Assembly (NCBI GenBank): GCA_963748095.1
Contig: CAVVIO010000088.1
Span: 1 to 37,113 of the forward strand
DNA: 37,113 nucleotides
Source of the DNA: CAVVIO01 sp963748095
GTDB taxonomy: Bacteria; Bacteroidota; Bacteroidia; Bacteroidales; UBA10428
Direction: 5' to 3'
The notes beneath the pieces were generated by a model that was given only the letters and a program-made list of their open reading frames with translations, did not search any database and was not told the origin of the DNA. A program made the translations under genes and the position numbers. Positions 24,359 through 33,761 of this stretch are shown in pieces; position 1 is the stretch's first letter; each line of letters starts with the position of its first letter.

Positions 24359-25393
24359 TTAGTTATAATTAGAAGTCGAATATATGTAATTTTTTAAATA
24401 AACAGACAAATCGTATATAGCAAAAAACTCCAGCTTGTTATTATCAACTGTAAGCTCCCAGACAGGTTTGTTCTCTGCAAAGCCTACATTTATACTTATC
24501 TCCTGAACATCATTTGCAATTCCAAACCCCACTCTTTCCAGCGCTTTTCGTGTCCATATCAGCAACTTGTTATCCCCGCTAAGTGCAATCTTTGCCACTG
24601 ACTTTTTATGAAGACGAAACTCACCTGTTTGTGCGTCAAAACGTACCCTGGAATTTTGAAACAATTTATTAAAACTATTATTAATAATCAAATCTTCGGG
24701 GGCTCCCTGTAAAATATTTTTATCATCCATCAGCCATATTTTATCTGCTTCCTGCATGGCAATGGAAAGATCGTGTGATGAGAATACGATGGTTTTTTCT
24801 TTTTGTCTCGATAAATTAAGTAACAAGTCCACTATTTCATACCGGTTGGTAATGTCAAGAAAAGCAGTAGGTTCGTCAAGAATGATTATAGGCGTGTCTT
24901 GCGCAATAGCCCGGGCAATCATCACACGCTGCCTTTCGCCATCGCTTATCTGGTTTGAGTTTTTATATGCCAGGTGCGATAATCCTACACTGGCGATTGC
25001 ATCGGAAACAATCCGGTGGTCTTCAGGCTGTAGTTTTCCCAGCCAGTTGGTATGCGGAAACCTACCCAGCGCCACCAGGTCGATTACCCTTAGATTGTTT
25101 ATACGAACAACTTCCGTAGAAACGAAACTAACGAACCGTGCATACCGGCTCATCGAATAATCTTCCAGATTTTTATCGATAATGTTGATCTTGCCCGAAA
25201 GTGGTGGCAATTGTTTAGTCAGTGTTCGCAACAGCGTACTTTTACCGGCCCCGTTTCTGCCTATCAACGCCACAAGTTCCCCTTTTCCGGCCTGTACAGA
25301 TAAGGATGAAAGCAACACCTGTTGTTTTCCTGAAGTAATATAACCAATACTCAGGTCAGAAATGCTGATAATGTTGGTTTGTTGAGTTTTCAT
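24359..25393 (-). CDS. btuD: ABC transporter ATP-binding protein (BtuD/FecE type)
   Basis: This 344-residue ATPase would drive uptake of cobalamin, or possibly an iron chelate, through the permease encoded just upstream. Visible motifs are Walker A GRNGAGKS (45-52), signature ISDGERQRV (149-157; LSGGQ in most relatives), Walker B IIILDEPT and the switch His207 (FSSHDLS). Residues beyond about 255 form a C-terminal extension of some 90 residues, seen in Bacteroidota members of this group, of unknown role. The start codon overlaps the permease stop (ATGA), showing tight coupling. The cobalamin assignment rests on the btuBGF genes in the same window; the sequence alone does not separate haem, siderophore and B12 importers. 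Confidence 0.85.
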   Translation of the reverse strand: MKTQQTNIISISDLSIGYITSGKQQVLLSSLSVQAGKGELVALIGRNGAGKSTLLRTLTKQLPPLSGKINIIDKNLEDYSMSRYARFVSFVSTEVVRINNLRVIDLVALGRFPHTNWLGKLQPEDHRIVSDAIASVGLSHLAYKNSNQISDGERQRVMIARAIAQDTPIIILDEPTAFLDITNRYEIVDLLLNLSRQKEKTIVFSSHDLSIAMQEADKIWLMDDKNILQGAPEDLIINNSFNKLFQNSRVRFDAQTGEFRLHKKSVAKIALSGDNKLLIWTRKALERVGFGIANDVQEISINVGFAENKPVWELTVDNNKLEFFAIYDLSVYLKNYIYSTSNYN

Positions 25394-26514
25394 GAAAAAT
25401 CAGACATTTGCTGGTTTTTAATAACAATCCAAACCACTACCGGTATACCGAGCAATGCTGTTACCGAATTAATGGGCAATTGAGTGTCCTGTCCGGGTAA
25501 TTGAGAAAGCAGGTCACTCAATAACATAACCACGGCGCCCAGCAACATTGATCCGGGAAGTAAAACCCTGTGGTCGGCCGACCTGAACAGGAAGCGGGAT
25601 ATGTGAGGTACGGCAATTCCAATAAAACCGATCGGCCCGCAAAAGGCGGTAATGCTTCCGGCGAGAATGCTGGTGGAAATAAATACAGTAATCCGCACCA
25701 GCCTGATATTTACTCCCATACTTTTCGCATAGGTTTCTCCCAGTAACAAGGCATTCAGCACTTTCGACAGGAAGAATGCCAGTAACAATCCAACAGCTAC
25801 GCTGGGTATCAGAATATTAAGCTGCATTCGGGTAAGGTTTCCCAGGCTGCCAAGCGACCAGATCACAAATAACTTCAGCATGCTTTGGTTGGTGAAATAT
25901 TGCAGCATGCTTACAAAAGCCGAAGTAGCACTGCCAAACAATATTCCCAGTATAAGAATAGTCATAATATCGCGTACCCGGGCGCTCACCGCCAGAATAA
26001 GAAAAAGTACCATTCCCGACCCGAGCCAGGCAGCCACGATTTGGGCCCAGCTACCCATGTAGTTTATATTATTTAAATGCAGCAGGGGCAGAAAACCCAT
26101 GATCAGTATGGCCACTCCCAGGCTTGCTCCTGAACTGATGCCCAATACATAAGGTCCTGCCAGCGGATTACGGAAAATAGTCTGCATCTGCAGTCCGCTT
26201 ACTGACAATGCGGCACCAGCTAAAATCGCCGTTATGGCTTTCGGAATACGGAAGTCGAGTATAATGGTTGACCATACCGGGTTAGTAACAGCTTTTCCTG
26301 ATAACAGGTCCAGTGCTCCTGATAAAGGAATCCGTACCGACCCGATTAAAACATCCAGTGAAAAAAATACCACCAGCAGCAATATTGAAATAACAAATAA
26401 TAGAGTTATTCTGCCTTGGTGGGTTGTGTTTTGATTAATGGTATCTTTCAAGTTGACTGGATTTGATTTATCCGATAAATAAAATTCCGAAAGTTCATCT
26501 GCAAATAAAAACAA
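25390..26514 (-). CDS. btuC: ABC transporter permease (BtuC/FecCD type)
   Basis: This up to 374-residue inner-membrane permease has about ten hydrophobic helices and the FecCD family signatures: FRIPKAITAILAGAALSVSG near the N-terminus, FRNPLAGPYVLGISSGASLG, and FCGPIGFIGIAVPHISRFL towards the end, the coupling-helix region contacting the ATPase. With the ATPase and a BtuF-type protein it would form a cobalamin importer. The first possible start is TTG at 26514; a second TTG at 26451 gives a protein beginning MKDTINQN, closer to relatives, and is an equally good choice. No ATG is available at the N-terminus. The gene diverges from argS, and I see no cobalamin riboswitch in the 170 bases between. 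Length and frame are normal. Confidence 0.87.
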   Translation of the reverse strand: MFLFADELSEFYLSDKSNPVNLKDTINQNTTHQGRITLLFVISILLLVVFFSLDVLIGSVRIPLSGALDLLSGKAVTNPVWSTIILDFRIPKAITAILAGAALSVSGLQMQTIFRNPLAGPYVLGISSGASLGVAILIMGFLPLLHLNNINYMGSWAQIVAAWLGSGMVLFLILAVSARVRDIMTILILGILFGSATSAFVSMLQYFTNQSMLKLFVIWSLGSLGNLTRMQLNILIPSVAVGLLLAFFLSKVLNALLLGETYAKSMGVNIRLVRITVFISTSILAGSITAFCGPIGFIGIAVPHISRFLFRSADHRVLLPGSMLLGAVVMLLSDLLSQLPGQDTQLPINSVTALLGIPVVVWIVIKNQQMSDFS

Positions 26515-26553
26515 TTCCGGTCATATTTGAAAGATATTAGTTCAAATGTAGAA

Positions 26554-26588
26554 TAACGGTCTGACGGTTTAAAATCGCCTAACCGTTA
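26554..26588. promoter_or_regulatory. Inverted repeat TAACGGT...ACCGTTA between btuC and argS
   Basis: TAACGGT (26554-26560) and ACCGTTA (26582-26588) form an inverted repeat with 21-base spacing; a further ACGGTTT lies between. The site falls between two divergent genes, where an operator would be expected. No regulator is known, and the short arms could be chance. Confidence 0.3.
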
Positions 26589-26638
26589 AATTGTCAGAAA
26601 AAACAGGAGGTATTTACAGCTACATTCTTCACAAATAT

Positions 26639-26646
26639 TATCTTTG
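26639..26646 (+). promoter_or_regulatory. -7 promoter element for argS
   Basis: TATCTTTG fits TAnnTTTG and lies 38 bases before the argS ATG. A loose TTTA at 26613-26616 is the best -33 candidate, at 22-base spacing. Confidence 0.45.
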
Positions 26647-26684
26647 CAGGCGTGAAATAAAGCTGTTAATCTGATAAATAAATT

Positions 26685-28478
26685 ATGAATCTGGAAAACA
26701 TTCTGACGGAGAAAATAAAAGAAAGCATACAGGAACTCTATCACAATAAAGTAGAAGATAGCATTATCCAACTGCAAAAAACGCGGAAGGAATTTGAAGG
26801 GGACATTACTCTGGTCGTTTTTCCATTTTTGCGTTACTCAAAGAAATCACCCGAGCAGACAGGTGAGGAGGTGGGTGAATATCTGAAAAATGAGTTGGAT
26901 ATTATTTCATCGTTCAATGTGATAAAAGGATTTCTGAACCTTACAGTCAGCGATAGGTATTACCTGCAGTATCTGAATGATATTTTTCCGGATGTAAACT
27001 ACGGGATGTCTCCTGCTAAAAACGGTGATCCGGTTTACATGGTGGAATATTCTTCACCAAATACCAATAAACCCTTGCATCTGGGACACATACGGAATAA
27101 CCTGCTTGGATTTTCAGTATCTGAAATTTTAAAGGCTACCGGTAAACATGTTGTGAAGACAAATATTGTAAACGACCGTGGTATCCATATCTGTAAATCG
27201 ATGCTTGCCTGGCAGAAATGGGGGAACGGAGAAACCCCGCAATCATCGGGAAAAAAAGGGGACCACCTGGTAGGTGACTATTATGTAAAATTTGATCAGG
27301 AATACAAGCAGCAGATACGGGAAATAATGAGTAAAGGGGAAACCGAAGAAACAGCTGCCCGGAATGCCCCATTAATTATCGAAGCACAGGAAATGTTACG
27401 AAAATGGGAAGCCGGCGATCAGGAAGTTGTCGGGTTGTGGAAGGAAATGAACAGCTGGGTGTATGAAGGGTTCGATGAAACTTACCGGCGTCTGGGGGTT
27501 GATTTCGATAAAATATATTATGAATCCGAAACATACCTGGTGGGAAAAGAAACAGTACTGAAGGGTTTGAAAGAAAAAATTCTCATCCAAAAGGAGGATA
27601 CTTCGGTATGGGCTGATCTCACAGGCGAGGGACTGGATGAAAAAATTCTGTTACGCTCTGATGGTACTTCTGTATATATGACCCAGGATATCGGAACGGC
27701 ACAATTACGACAGAACGATTATCATCCCGATAAAATGATATACGTAGTAGGGAACGAACAGAATTATCATTTCAAAGTTTTGTCAATCATTCTCGATAAG
27801 CTGGGATTCAACTGGGCGAAAGATCTGTATCATCTTTCCTATGGAATGGTTGAACTGCCCGAAGGGAAAATGAAATCGCGGGAAGGTACCGTAGTAGATG
27901 CCGACGACCTGATGGATGAAATGGTACGTACAGCATGGGACATGTCAAAAGAGCTCGGTAAATTGGAAGGATTGACTGATGATGAAATAGAAAATATTGT
28001 GAGGATAATCGGTCTGGGAGCATTAAAATATTTTATATTAAAAGTCGACCCGGTTAAAAATATGACATTTGACCCAAAAGAATCCATTGATTTTAATGGA
28101 AATACAGGGCCATTTATTCAATATACCTATGCCCGTATTCAATCGATAAAACGTAAGGCTGATGATAGCGGGGTTGTCCTACCGACAGCTGTGGAGATCA
28201 ACCTTACTTTGAATTCAAAAGAAAAAAGTCTTTTAAAATTAATTTATGATTTCCCTTCCATAGTAAGGGATGCAGCGAACAATTTTAGTCCGGCGCTTAT
28301 TGCAAATTATGTGTATGACCTGGTAAAGGAATACAACCAGTTTTACCACGATTATTCTATTCTTAAAGAAAAGAAAACATCACTTCGCGATTTCAGACTG
28401 GTGGTCTCTGATGTTGCAGGACGAATTATTAACACCGGCATGTCACTTCTGGGTATTGAAGTTCCTGACCGTATGTAA
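26685..28478 (+). CDS. argS: Arginyl-tRNA synthetase
   Basis: This 597-residue class I synthetase charges tRNA-Arg with arginine using ATP. It shows an N-terminal additional domain (about 1-110), the HIGH motif as HLGH (132-135) within SSPNTNKPLHLGHIRNN, the KMSKS equivalent as KMKSR (395-399) in LPEGKMKSREGTVVD, and a helical anticodon-binding domain ending in the typical GMSLLGIEVPDRM. Length is normal, and the frame and start (ATG 26685) are clear. It diverges from btuC and is followed by ffh after 89 bases with a separate -7 element, so it is probably its own transcription unit. One tRNA substrate, tRNA-Arg(ACG), is encoded at 18638 in this window. Confidence 0.96.
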   Translation: MNLENILTEKIKESIQELYHNKVEDSIIQLQKTRKEFEGDITLVVFPFLRYSKKSPEQTGEEVGEYLKNELDIISSFNVIKGFLNLTVSDRYYLQYLNDIFPDVNYGMSPAKNGDPVYMVEYSSPNTNKPLHLGHIRNNLLGFSVSEILKATGKHVVKTNIVNDRGIHICKSMLAWQKWGNGETPQSSGKKGDHLVGDYYVKFDQEYKQQIREIMSKGETEETAARNAPLIIEAQEMLRKWEAGDQEVVGLWKEMNSWVYEGFDETYRRLGVDFDKIYYESETYLVGKETVLKGLKEKILIQKEDTSVWADLTGEGLDEKILLRSDGTSVYMTQDIGTAQLRQNDYHPDKMIYVVGNEQNYHFKVLSIILDKLGFNWAKDLYHLSYGMVELPEGKMKSREGTVVDADDLMDEMVRTAWDMSKELGKLEGLTDDEIENIVRIIGLGALKYFILKVDPVKNMTFDPKESIDFNGNTGPFIQYTYARIQSIKRKADDSGVVLPTAVEINLTLNSKEKSLLKLIYDFPSIVRDAANNFSPALIANYVYDLVKEYNQFYHDYSILKEKKTSLRDFRLVVSDVAGRIINTGMSLLGIEVPDRM

Positions 28479-28529
28479 GGAAACCGTATAATTATCCGGA
28501 TATAAATTTTAGGAATAGCCGGATTAGTT

Positions 28530-28537
28530 TATTTTTG
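28530..28537 (+). promoter_or_regulatory. -7 promoter element for ffh
   Basis: TATTTTTG matches TAnnTTTG and lies 30 bases before the ffh ATG. A T-rich stretch at 28507-28510 is at the right distance for a -33 element but matches it poorly. Confidence 0.45.
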
Positions 28538-28567
28538 TAATTCTTAGAATAAAAAACGTAAAAAAAT

Positions 28568-29905
28568 ATGTTTGAAAATTTATCGGAACGTCTTGAACGC
28601 TCCTTTAAACTGTTAAAAGGGCAGGGAAGGATCAGTGAGATCAACGTGGCAGAAACTTTAAAAGAAGTGAGACGTGCCCTGCTGGATGCCGATGTTAACT
28701 TTAAAATTGCTAAAAGTTTTACCGATACGGTAAAGGAAAAATCCCTTGGTCAGGATGTTCTGAGTGCGGTTAAGCCCAGTGAGATGATGGTGAAAATCGT
28801 TCACGACGAGCTGGCGGCTTTGATGGGGGGACAGAATGAAGAAATTAATATAAAAGGGAATCCTGCCATCGTGTTAATTGCGGGTTTGCAGGGTTCTGGT
28901 AAAACTACCTTTTCGGGCAAATTAGCCAGTTATTTAAAAAATAAAAAAGGAAAATCGCCGATTTTAATAGCGGGTGACGTTTACCGTCCTGCTGCCATCA
29001 ACCAATTGCAGGTATTGGGCGAACAGGTTGGCGTACCTGTTTATACCGAAGAAGGGGGCAAGGACCCGGTGAAGATTGCAAAAGATGGGATTAAGGAAGC
29101 CAAACGTTTAGGGCATGATATAGTGATCATCGATACAGCAGGACGCCTGGCTATCGATGAACAGATGATGCAGGAAATACAGGCTGTAAAAAAGGCAGTT
29201 TCTCCGCAGGAAACGCTGTTTGTTGTTGATTCAATGACCGGTCAGGATGCAGTTAATACAGCCAAAGAGTTTAACAGCCGGCTTAATTTCGACGGTGTTG
29301 TGCTTACCAAACTGGACGGGGATACCCGTGGTGGAGCGGCTTTATCGATACGTGCCGTAGTGGATAAGCCTATTAAATTTGTAAGCGCAGGAGAAAAGCC
29401 CGATTCGCTTGAATTATTCCATCCCGCACGAATGGCGGACCGGATACTGGGAATGGGTGATATTGTATCACTGGTAGAAAAAGCACAGGAGCAATTCGAT
29501 GTTGATGAAGCACGTAAACTGCAACGCAAAATCGCCAAGAACCAGTTTAATTTTAACGATTTTGTCAAGCAGATTCAGCAGATCAAAAAAATGGGGAATG
29601 TGAAAGAGCTGGCCGGTATGATCCCCGGGGTTGGTAAAGCCATTAAAGACCTTGATATTGATGATGATGCCTTTAAAAGTATTGAAGCCATTATTTATTC
29701 CATGACTCCCGCAGAAAGGGAAGACCCTGCATTGCTGAACGGAACGCGTAAAAAAAGAATTGCTTCGGGCAGCGGTACCACCGTTCAGGAAGTGAATCAG
29801 TTGATCCGTCAGTTCGACGAAACCAGGAAAATGATGAAAATGATGTCGGGAGGTAAAAACGTTTCACGAATGATGGGCAATATGCAAGCCATGCGTCGCC
29901 GGTAA
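28568..29905 (+). CDS. ffh: Signal recognition particle GTPase Ffh (SRP54)
   Basis: This 445-residue protein binds the SRP RNA and signal sequences of nascent membrane proteins and, with FtsY, delivers ribosomes to the Sec machinery. An N-terminal helical bundle (1-90) precedes the GTPase G domain with P-loop GLQGSGKT (106-113), DTAGR in IIDTAGRLAID, and TKLDGDTRGG. The methionine-rich M domain (about 300-445) contains MGNVKELAGMIPGVGKAIKD and ends MMGNMQAMRRR. All motifs are intact and the length is standard. folD follows after 40 bases and is likely co-transcribed. Confidence 0.97.
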   Translation: MFENLSERLERSFKLLKGQGRISEINVAETLKEVRRALLDADVNFKIAKSFTDTVKEKSLGQDVLSAVKPSEMMVKIVHDELAALMGGQNEEINIKGNPAIVLIAGLQGSGKTTFSGKLASYLKNKKGKSPILIAGDVYRPAAINQLQVLGEQVGVPVYTEEGGKDPVKIAKDGIKEAKRLGHDIVIIDTAGRLAIDEQMMQEIQAVKKAVSPQETLFVVDSMTGQDAVNTAKEFNSRLNFDGVVLTKLDGDTRGGAALSIRAVVDKPIKFVSAGEKPDSLELFHPARMADRILGMGDIVSLVEKAQEQFDVDEARKLQRKIAKNQFNFNDFVKQIQQIKKMGNVKELAGMIPGVGKAIKDLDIDDDAFKSIEAIIYSMTPAEREDPALLNGTRKKRIASGSGTTVQEVNQLIRQFDETRKMMKMMSGGKNVSRMMGNMQAMRRR

Positions 29906-29945
29906 AAAAAGAAAACTAATAGTTCCATATCATTAAACTAATTAC

Positions 29946-30827
29946 ATGCAATTAATCGACGGGAAAAAAATAGCAAATGAAATTAAGCAGGAAATCGCCG
30001 AAGAAGTGGAAAAGATCAAAAGCTCAGGAGGAAAGATTCCACATCTGGCAGCAGTACTGGTAGGTCACGATGGTGGCAGTGAAACTTACGTAGCCAATAA
30101 AGTAAAAGCCTGCGAACAGGTAGGCTTTAAATCTACCCTTATCAGGTATGAAGATGAGGTGACTGAGGAAGAACTACTCCGAAAAGTTGATGAACTAAAT
30201 AAGGATGATGATATCGACGGATTTATTGTACAGCTTCCTTTACCGGGCCACATTTCCGAAAATAAGGTGATTGAGTCCATCAACCCTAAGAAAGATGTTG
30301 ACGGATTTCATCCGATTAACCTGGGGCGTGTTGTAATCGGATTGCCGGCTTTTGTTTCAGCTACACCGGCAGGTATTATGGAACTGATCAGGCGGTATAA
30401 TATCGAAACTTCGGGTATGAATTGTGTGGTTATAGGACGCAGTCAGATTGTAGGCCGCCCGATGAGCTTATTACTTTCACAAAAAGCCAATCCCGGAAAT
30501 GCCACAGTAACAGTTTGCCACAGCCGTACCAGGAATATTGAATCGTTTACACGCCAGGCTGATATCATCATTGTTGCCCTGGGAAGTCCGGAATTCCTTA
30601 CTGCTGATATGGTGAAAGAAGGAGCTGTAGTAATTGATGTTGGCACCACGCGTGTGAAATCCGACCTCACAAAATCAGGATTTAAACTGAAAGGGGATGT
30701 TAAATTCGATGAAGTATCGCCGAAATGCAGCTTTATCACTCCCGTTCCCGGAGGAGTCGGTCCTATGACTATTGTTTCCCTGTTGAAAAACACATTACTG
30801 GCAGCGGGTAAAAAAGTTTATTCCTGA
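29946..30827 (+). CDS. folD: Bifunctional methylene-THF dehydrogenase / methenyl-THF cyclohydrolase
   Basis: This 293-residue cytoplasmic enzyme interconverts methylene-, methenyl- and formyl-tetrahydrofolate with NADP, supplying one-carbon units for purine and formyl-methionyl-tRNA synthesis. Family motifs are all present: the catalytic lysine region ETYVANKVKACEQVGF, the substrate loop GFIVQLPLPGHI, KDVDGFHP, the nucleotide-binding VVIGRSQIVGRP, and the C-terminal TPVPGGVGPMT. Length and frame are normal. It begins 40 bases after ffh with no terminator between, so read-through from ffh is likely. The 180 bases after it hold no gene. Confidence 0.97.
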   Translation: MQLIDGKKIANEIKQEIAEEVEKIKSSGGKIPHLAAVLVGHDGGSETYVANKVKACEQVGFKSTLIRYEDEVTEEELLRKVDELNKDDDIDGFIVQLPLPGHISENKVIESINPKKDVDGFHPINLGRVVIGLPAFVSATPAGIMELIRRYNIETSGMNCVVIGRSQIVGRPMSLLLSQKANPGNATVTVCHSRTRNIESFTRQADIIIVALGSPEFLTADMVKEGAVVIDVGTTRVKSDLTKSGFKLKGDVKFDEVSPKCSFITPVPGGVGPMTIVSLLKNTLLAAGKKVYS

Positions 30828-31007
30828 TTATTTTAACACTGCAATCTCCAATGTTATTAATCAGTGAGTATTTACCGATAAGCAACCATTTCTGTGTTTT
30901 ATTCATCCATTATATTGATAACAATAATAGAATTCAAATACATGATTTGCACATATTTAAAGTCATAATCAGGTATATTCAGGGAATTAAGCTATTTTTA
31001 AAAGGAA

Positions 31008-33597
31008 ATGCAAAAGTATTTATTTCATAGGTTTATAGGCTTGATTGCCATAGTTATTCTGCTTGTATCGTGCCGGCAGGTAGAAAACCCGGGAGCTTCT
31101 CCGGTGAAATGGTTCAGTCTTGATCCGTTTGCTATTCCTTACAGGGTGCGCATCCAGAAATATGAAAGGGGCAACTTATTACAAGATTCCGGTTCATTTG
31201 AATCAGGGAAGGTGTATAATCTGGATAGTACCCGCACTTCATTTAATATCGACGGATGGCTAAAGATTGGCGAAGATGTACACTGGGTTAATAAAAAGCA
31301 GGATAGTATTTATAGTCCGGACGAAGTACATTCCGGAAATCATGCCGTTAAAATTCAGCGTATAACAGCCAATGAAACGGTTAATGAAGGAGAAGGCGTA
31401 CAAAGTGATTATATCAAAGTAATTCCCGGCAGGTACGAACTAACATTGTACCTTCGACTAAAAAATATACAGGGATACAGGACCAGGCTGGGGTCGAAAC
31501 TTTATGATGCAGTGGATATCCGGGTTTTTTATTTTGACAAGAATAAAATTCCAATGAGTAATGAACAATATGTTCCGCAAACCAAGGAATATATCGATCG
31601 TTCATTCAAATCGTATTCGCTTTCCAATTTCTGGTATATTTCCGATTTCGGCTGGGCTAAAATTATCGGAAAATCAATCAATAATCCATACCTGGAAGGA
31701 AATATTCCCGATGAGGCACGGTATGTTAAATTGTATATCGGACTGAAAGGTACCGGGACCATGTGGGTGGATGATGTGGATTTCAGGTATACAAGGGATA
31801 ATTTCTCAACCAGAGAACGTCTTGAGGACCTGATCGATACAGTATACGCGAAACATGATCTGCTTCTTCCTTCCCCTAAAAAATATAAAAAAGTTGCCTC
31901 TGTATTGTATATTAAGAAAGATGGGAAATATTTCCGTTAACCAACTACCCTTTATATTGGTGCCTTCTGCTATTACTCCGGAAACTAGCCAGGCGATTGA
32001 GGTGTTAAAGAATAATCTGACCGGTATATACCGGCAGTTGACAGGTAAAAAGATTCAATATCCTGAAAACCTCACAGGTAATTACATTTCAGCTGAAGAA
32101 CTGGCAAAAGAAAGACTTGTTTTCAGCGTTGGTAAGACACAATTATATTACCAATATCAAAAACAATTACCGGCAGATGAGATAAAAAACATTCCTCAGT
32201 CTTACTTTATCTTCTCACCCAGCGAGGAAACAAATATCATTTTTCTCTCAGGTGATAAACCGATAGGGGATTATTATGCTGCGCTTACAGCTGTGCAATT
32301 ACTGGATCATAAGCAGTTTATTTTTCATAATGCCCGGATAATTGATTATCCCGATTTTGAAAAGAGATATTATACACTGGGAGATCTTTCGGAAATAAAA
32401 ACAGGTGAAAAGAATTCATTTTACGAAATGCTGAATAATTATAAATTTAACGGGGGATATTTGTTTGACAATGTTCAGAAAGAATGGACATCCTCCATGG
32501 AAACAGAAATGTCGGACCTTAAACGATCTGTTTTTAAAGACGGGGTTTCCCGGTTATTCATAGCTTTTGTAAATGGTAACTTTCCTGCCTATAACTATTA
32601 CCTGGCAGATACACTTCAGATGAATTACATCAAACCATCATCAAAAGTTTCGGAGGATGAACTAGTAAACAGGAGTAAAGCAGCGTTTACGAATGGAATT
32701 GATGGTATTGCATATATGACATCAGCAGGCATATTTCCATCTATACAGTTTCCTTGGAATAATAAGTTTTTTCCGGATGATCCGGTTTCACAGGTTAATT
32801 TGATAAATAACCTTAAGAAGCAGGTATTAAATGAATACTCACACAAAGAGTTTGAATTCCTGCCTTCCTGGTCGAATAACGAAATTATTGACAGGGGGCT
32901 GGGAAGAGGCGAGTTGTATTTTCGACGATTGGCCGAGATTTTTCCTGCCGGTATTGATTTATTATGGATGGGGAATACATACTGTACGTATAATCTGAGT
33001 AGAGCCGATCTGGTTCGTTTCAGGACATGTATTGATCTGCCACCGGTTTTATGGGATAATAGTCTTTGGGCAAAATCGATCCTGAACAATTGTAGTTATT
33101 TTGATCCGGAGTTTGCAGGACAATTGCGTTTAGGTAATTTATTCGCGCCATATCAATGTAACTATACTAATGATATAATGGAAGGACTTGCAGGTAAAAA
33201 GATAATAGTTAATTATCCTGCTACTTCGGAAATTGGATTGATCCGACTTATAACTGCTGCAGACTACACATGGAATTCCGGTGGATACGATCCGGACATA
33301 TCTGTATGTAAAGTACTATTATCCCTTTATGGCCCAATAGTTGCCAAAGCACTTGTCCTATATAATGATTCCTATACCTCCCTGCTTACTTCAATCCTCG
33401 AAATGAAAAATACTGGAAGCAATCAGCGATTTATCAGGAAAGGAGAAATGTTGCTGGCCGATATGGACAAACAAATAAGTGTTGTACGACAACATTTAAA
33501 AAAAGGACAACATATTGATCTTGAACTTAAAGACCTGCGAAACAATATGCAGAAAATGCTTGTCAGGCTTAATGCAGGGAAAGTACATCCTAATTAG
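31008..33597 (+). pseudogene. Lipoprotein glycosidase-like gene (GH20b and GH84-like domains), frameshifted
   Basis: Read with one frame change this is a lipoprotein of about 862 residues. The first frame (31008-31940) has a lipoprotein signal with Cys22 (IVILLVSC) and a beta-sandwich, CBM-like domain (about 50-260) with FNIDGWLKIGED and GRYELTLYLRLK. It runs into the start of a GH20b-type domain (LLPSPKKYKKVASVLYIKKDG) and then stops. The second frame, entered near GGG 31923-31925, continues that domain (NISVNQLPFILVPS, then SGDKPIGDYYAALTAVQLL) and a barrel resembling GH84 beta-N-acetylglucosaminidases (LPPVLWDNSLWAKSIL, AADYTWNSGGYDPD). The Asp-Asp pair GH84 uses for catalysis is not where I expect it (IDGIAYMTSAG), so the enzyme may be inactive or act differently. 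The stop codon lies inside the terminal repeat of the downstream palindromic element. The GH84 call is a fold-level judgement. Confidence 0.65.
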
Positions 33598-33761
33598 TGT
33601 TTGTCTATAAAGTCCGACTTCTACGTTGTCGCCTGCCTGGCGCAGACAGGCTCAAAATTTAAATCCTCAAATACATTAGTATTCTGTGGTTTAAATTTCT
33701 CGCACGCCTTGAATTCGAACTTTATAGAGCAAACACATGACTTTATAGACAGGCACTAATT
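33592..33761. repeat. Palindromic element A (MITE-like, 170 bp)
   Basis: It is bounded by 23-bp terminal inverted repeats with two mismatches (33592-33614 and 33739-33761; outer end AATTAGTG). Inside are three nested stems: outer CTATAAAGTCCGACTTC (33605-33621) with GAATTCGAACTTTATAG (33711-33727), middle AAATTTAAA with TTTAAATTT (33655-33663, 33690-33698), and apical AATAC/GTATT around ATTA (33670-33683). A small extra hairpin (GCCTG/CAGGC, about 33631-33651) is inserted in one linker. It overlaps the stop codon of the preceding gene. No coding capacity is seen. Confidence 0.8.

Noticed and set aside
26515..26684. Cobalamin riboswitch upstream of btuC
   Set aside because: I looked for a B12-box and the long multi-stem fold on the minus strand. 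The region is only 170 bases, A/T-rich and shared with the argS promoter, and no such element is visible.
31855..33597. A separate glycosidase gene starting at 31855
   Set aside because: Its first 20 residues look unlike any domain start, while the upstream frame carries the beginning of the same GH20b-type domain. The two are treated as one frameshifted gene.
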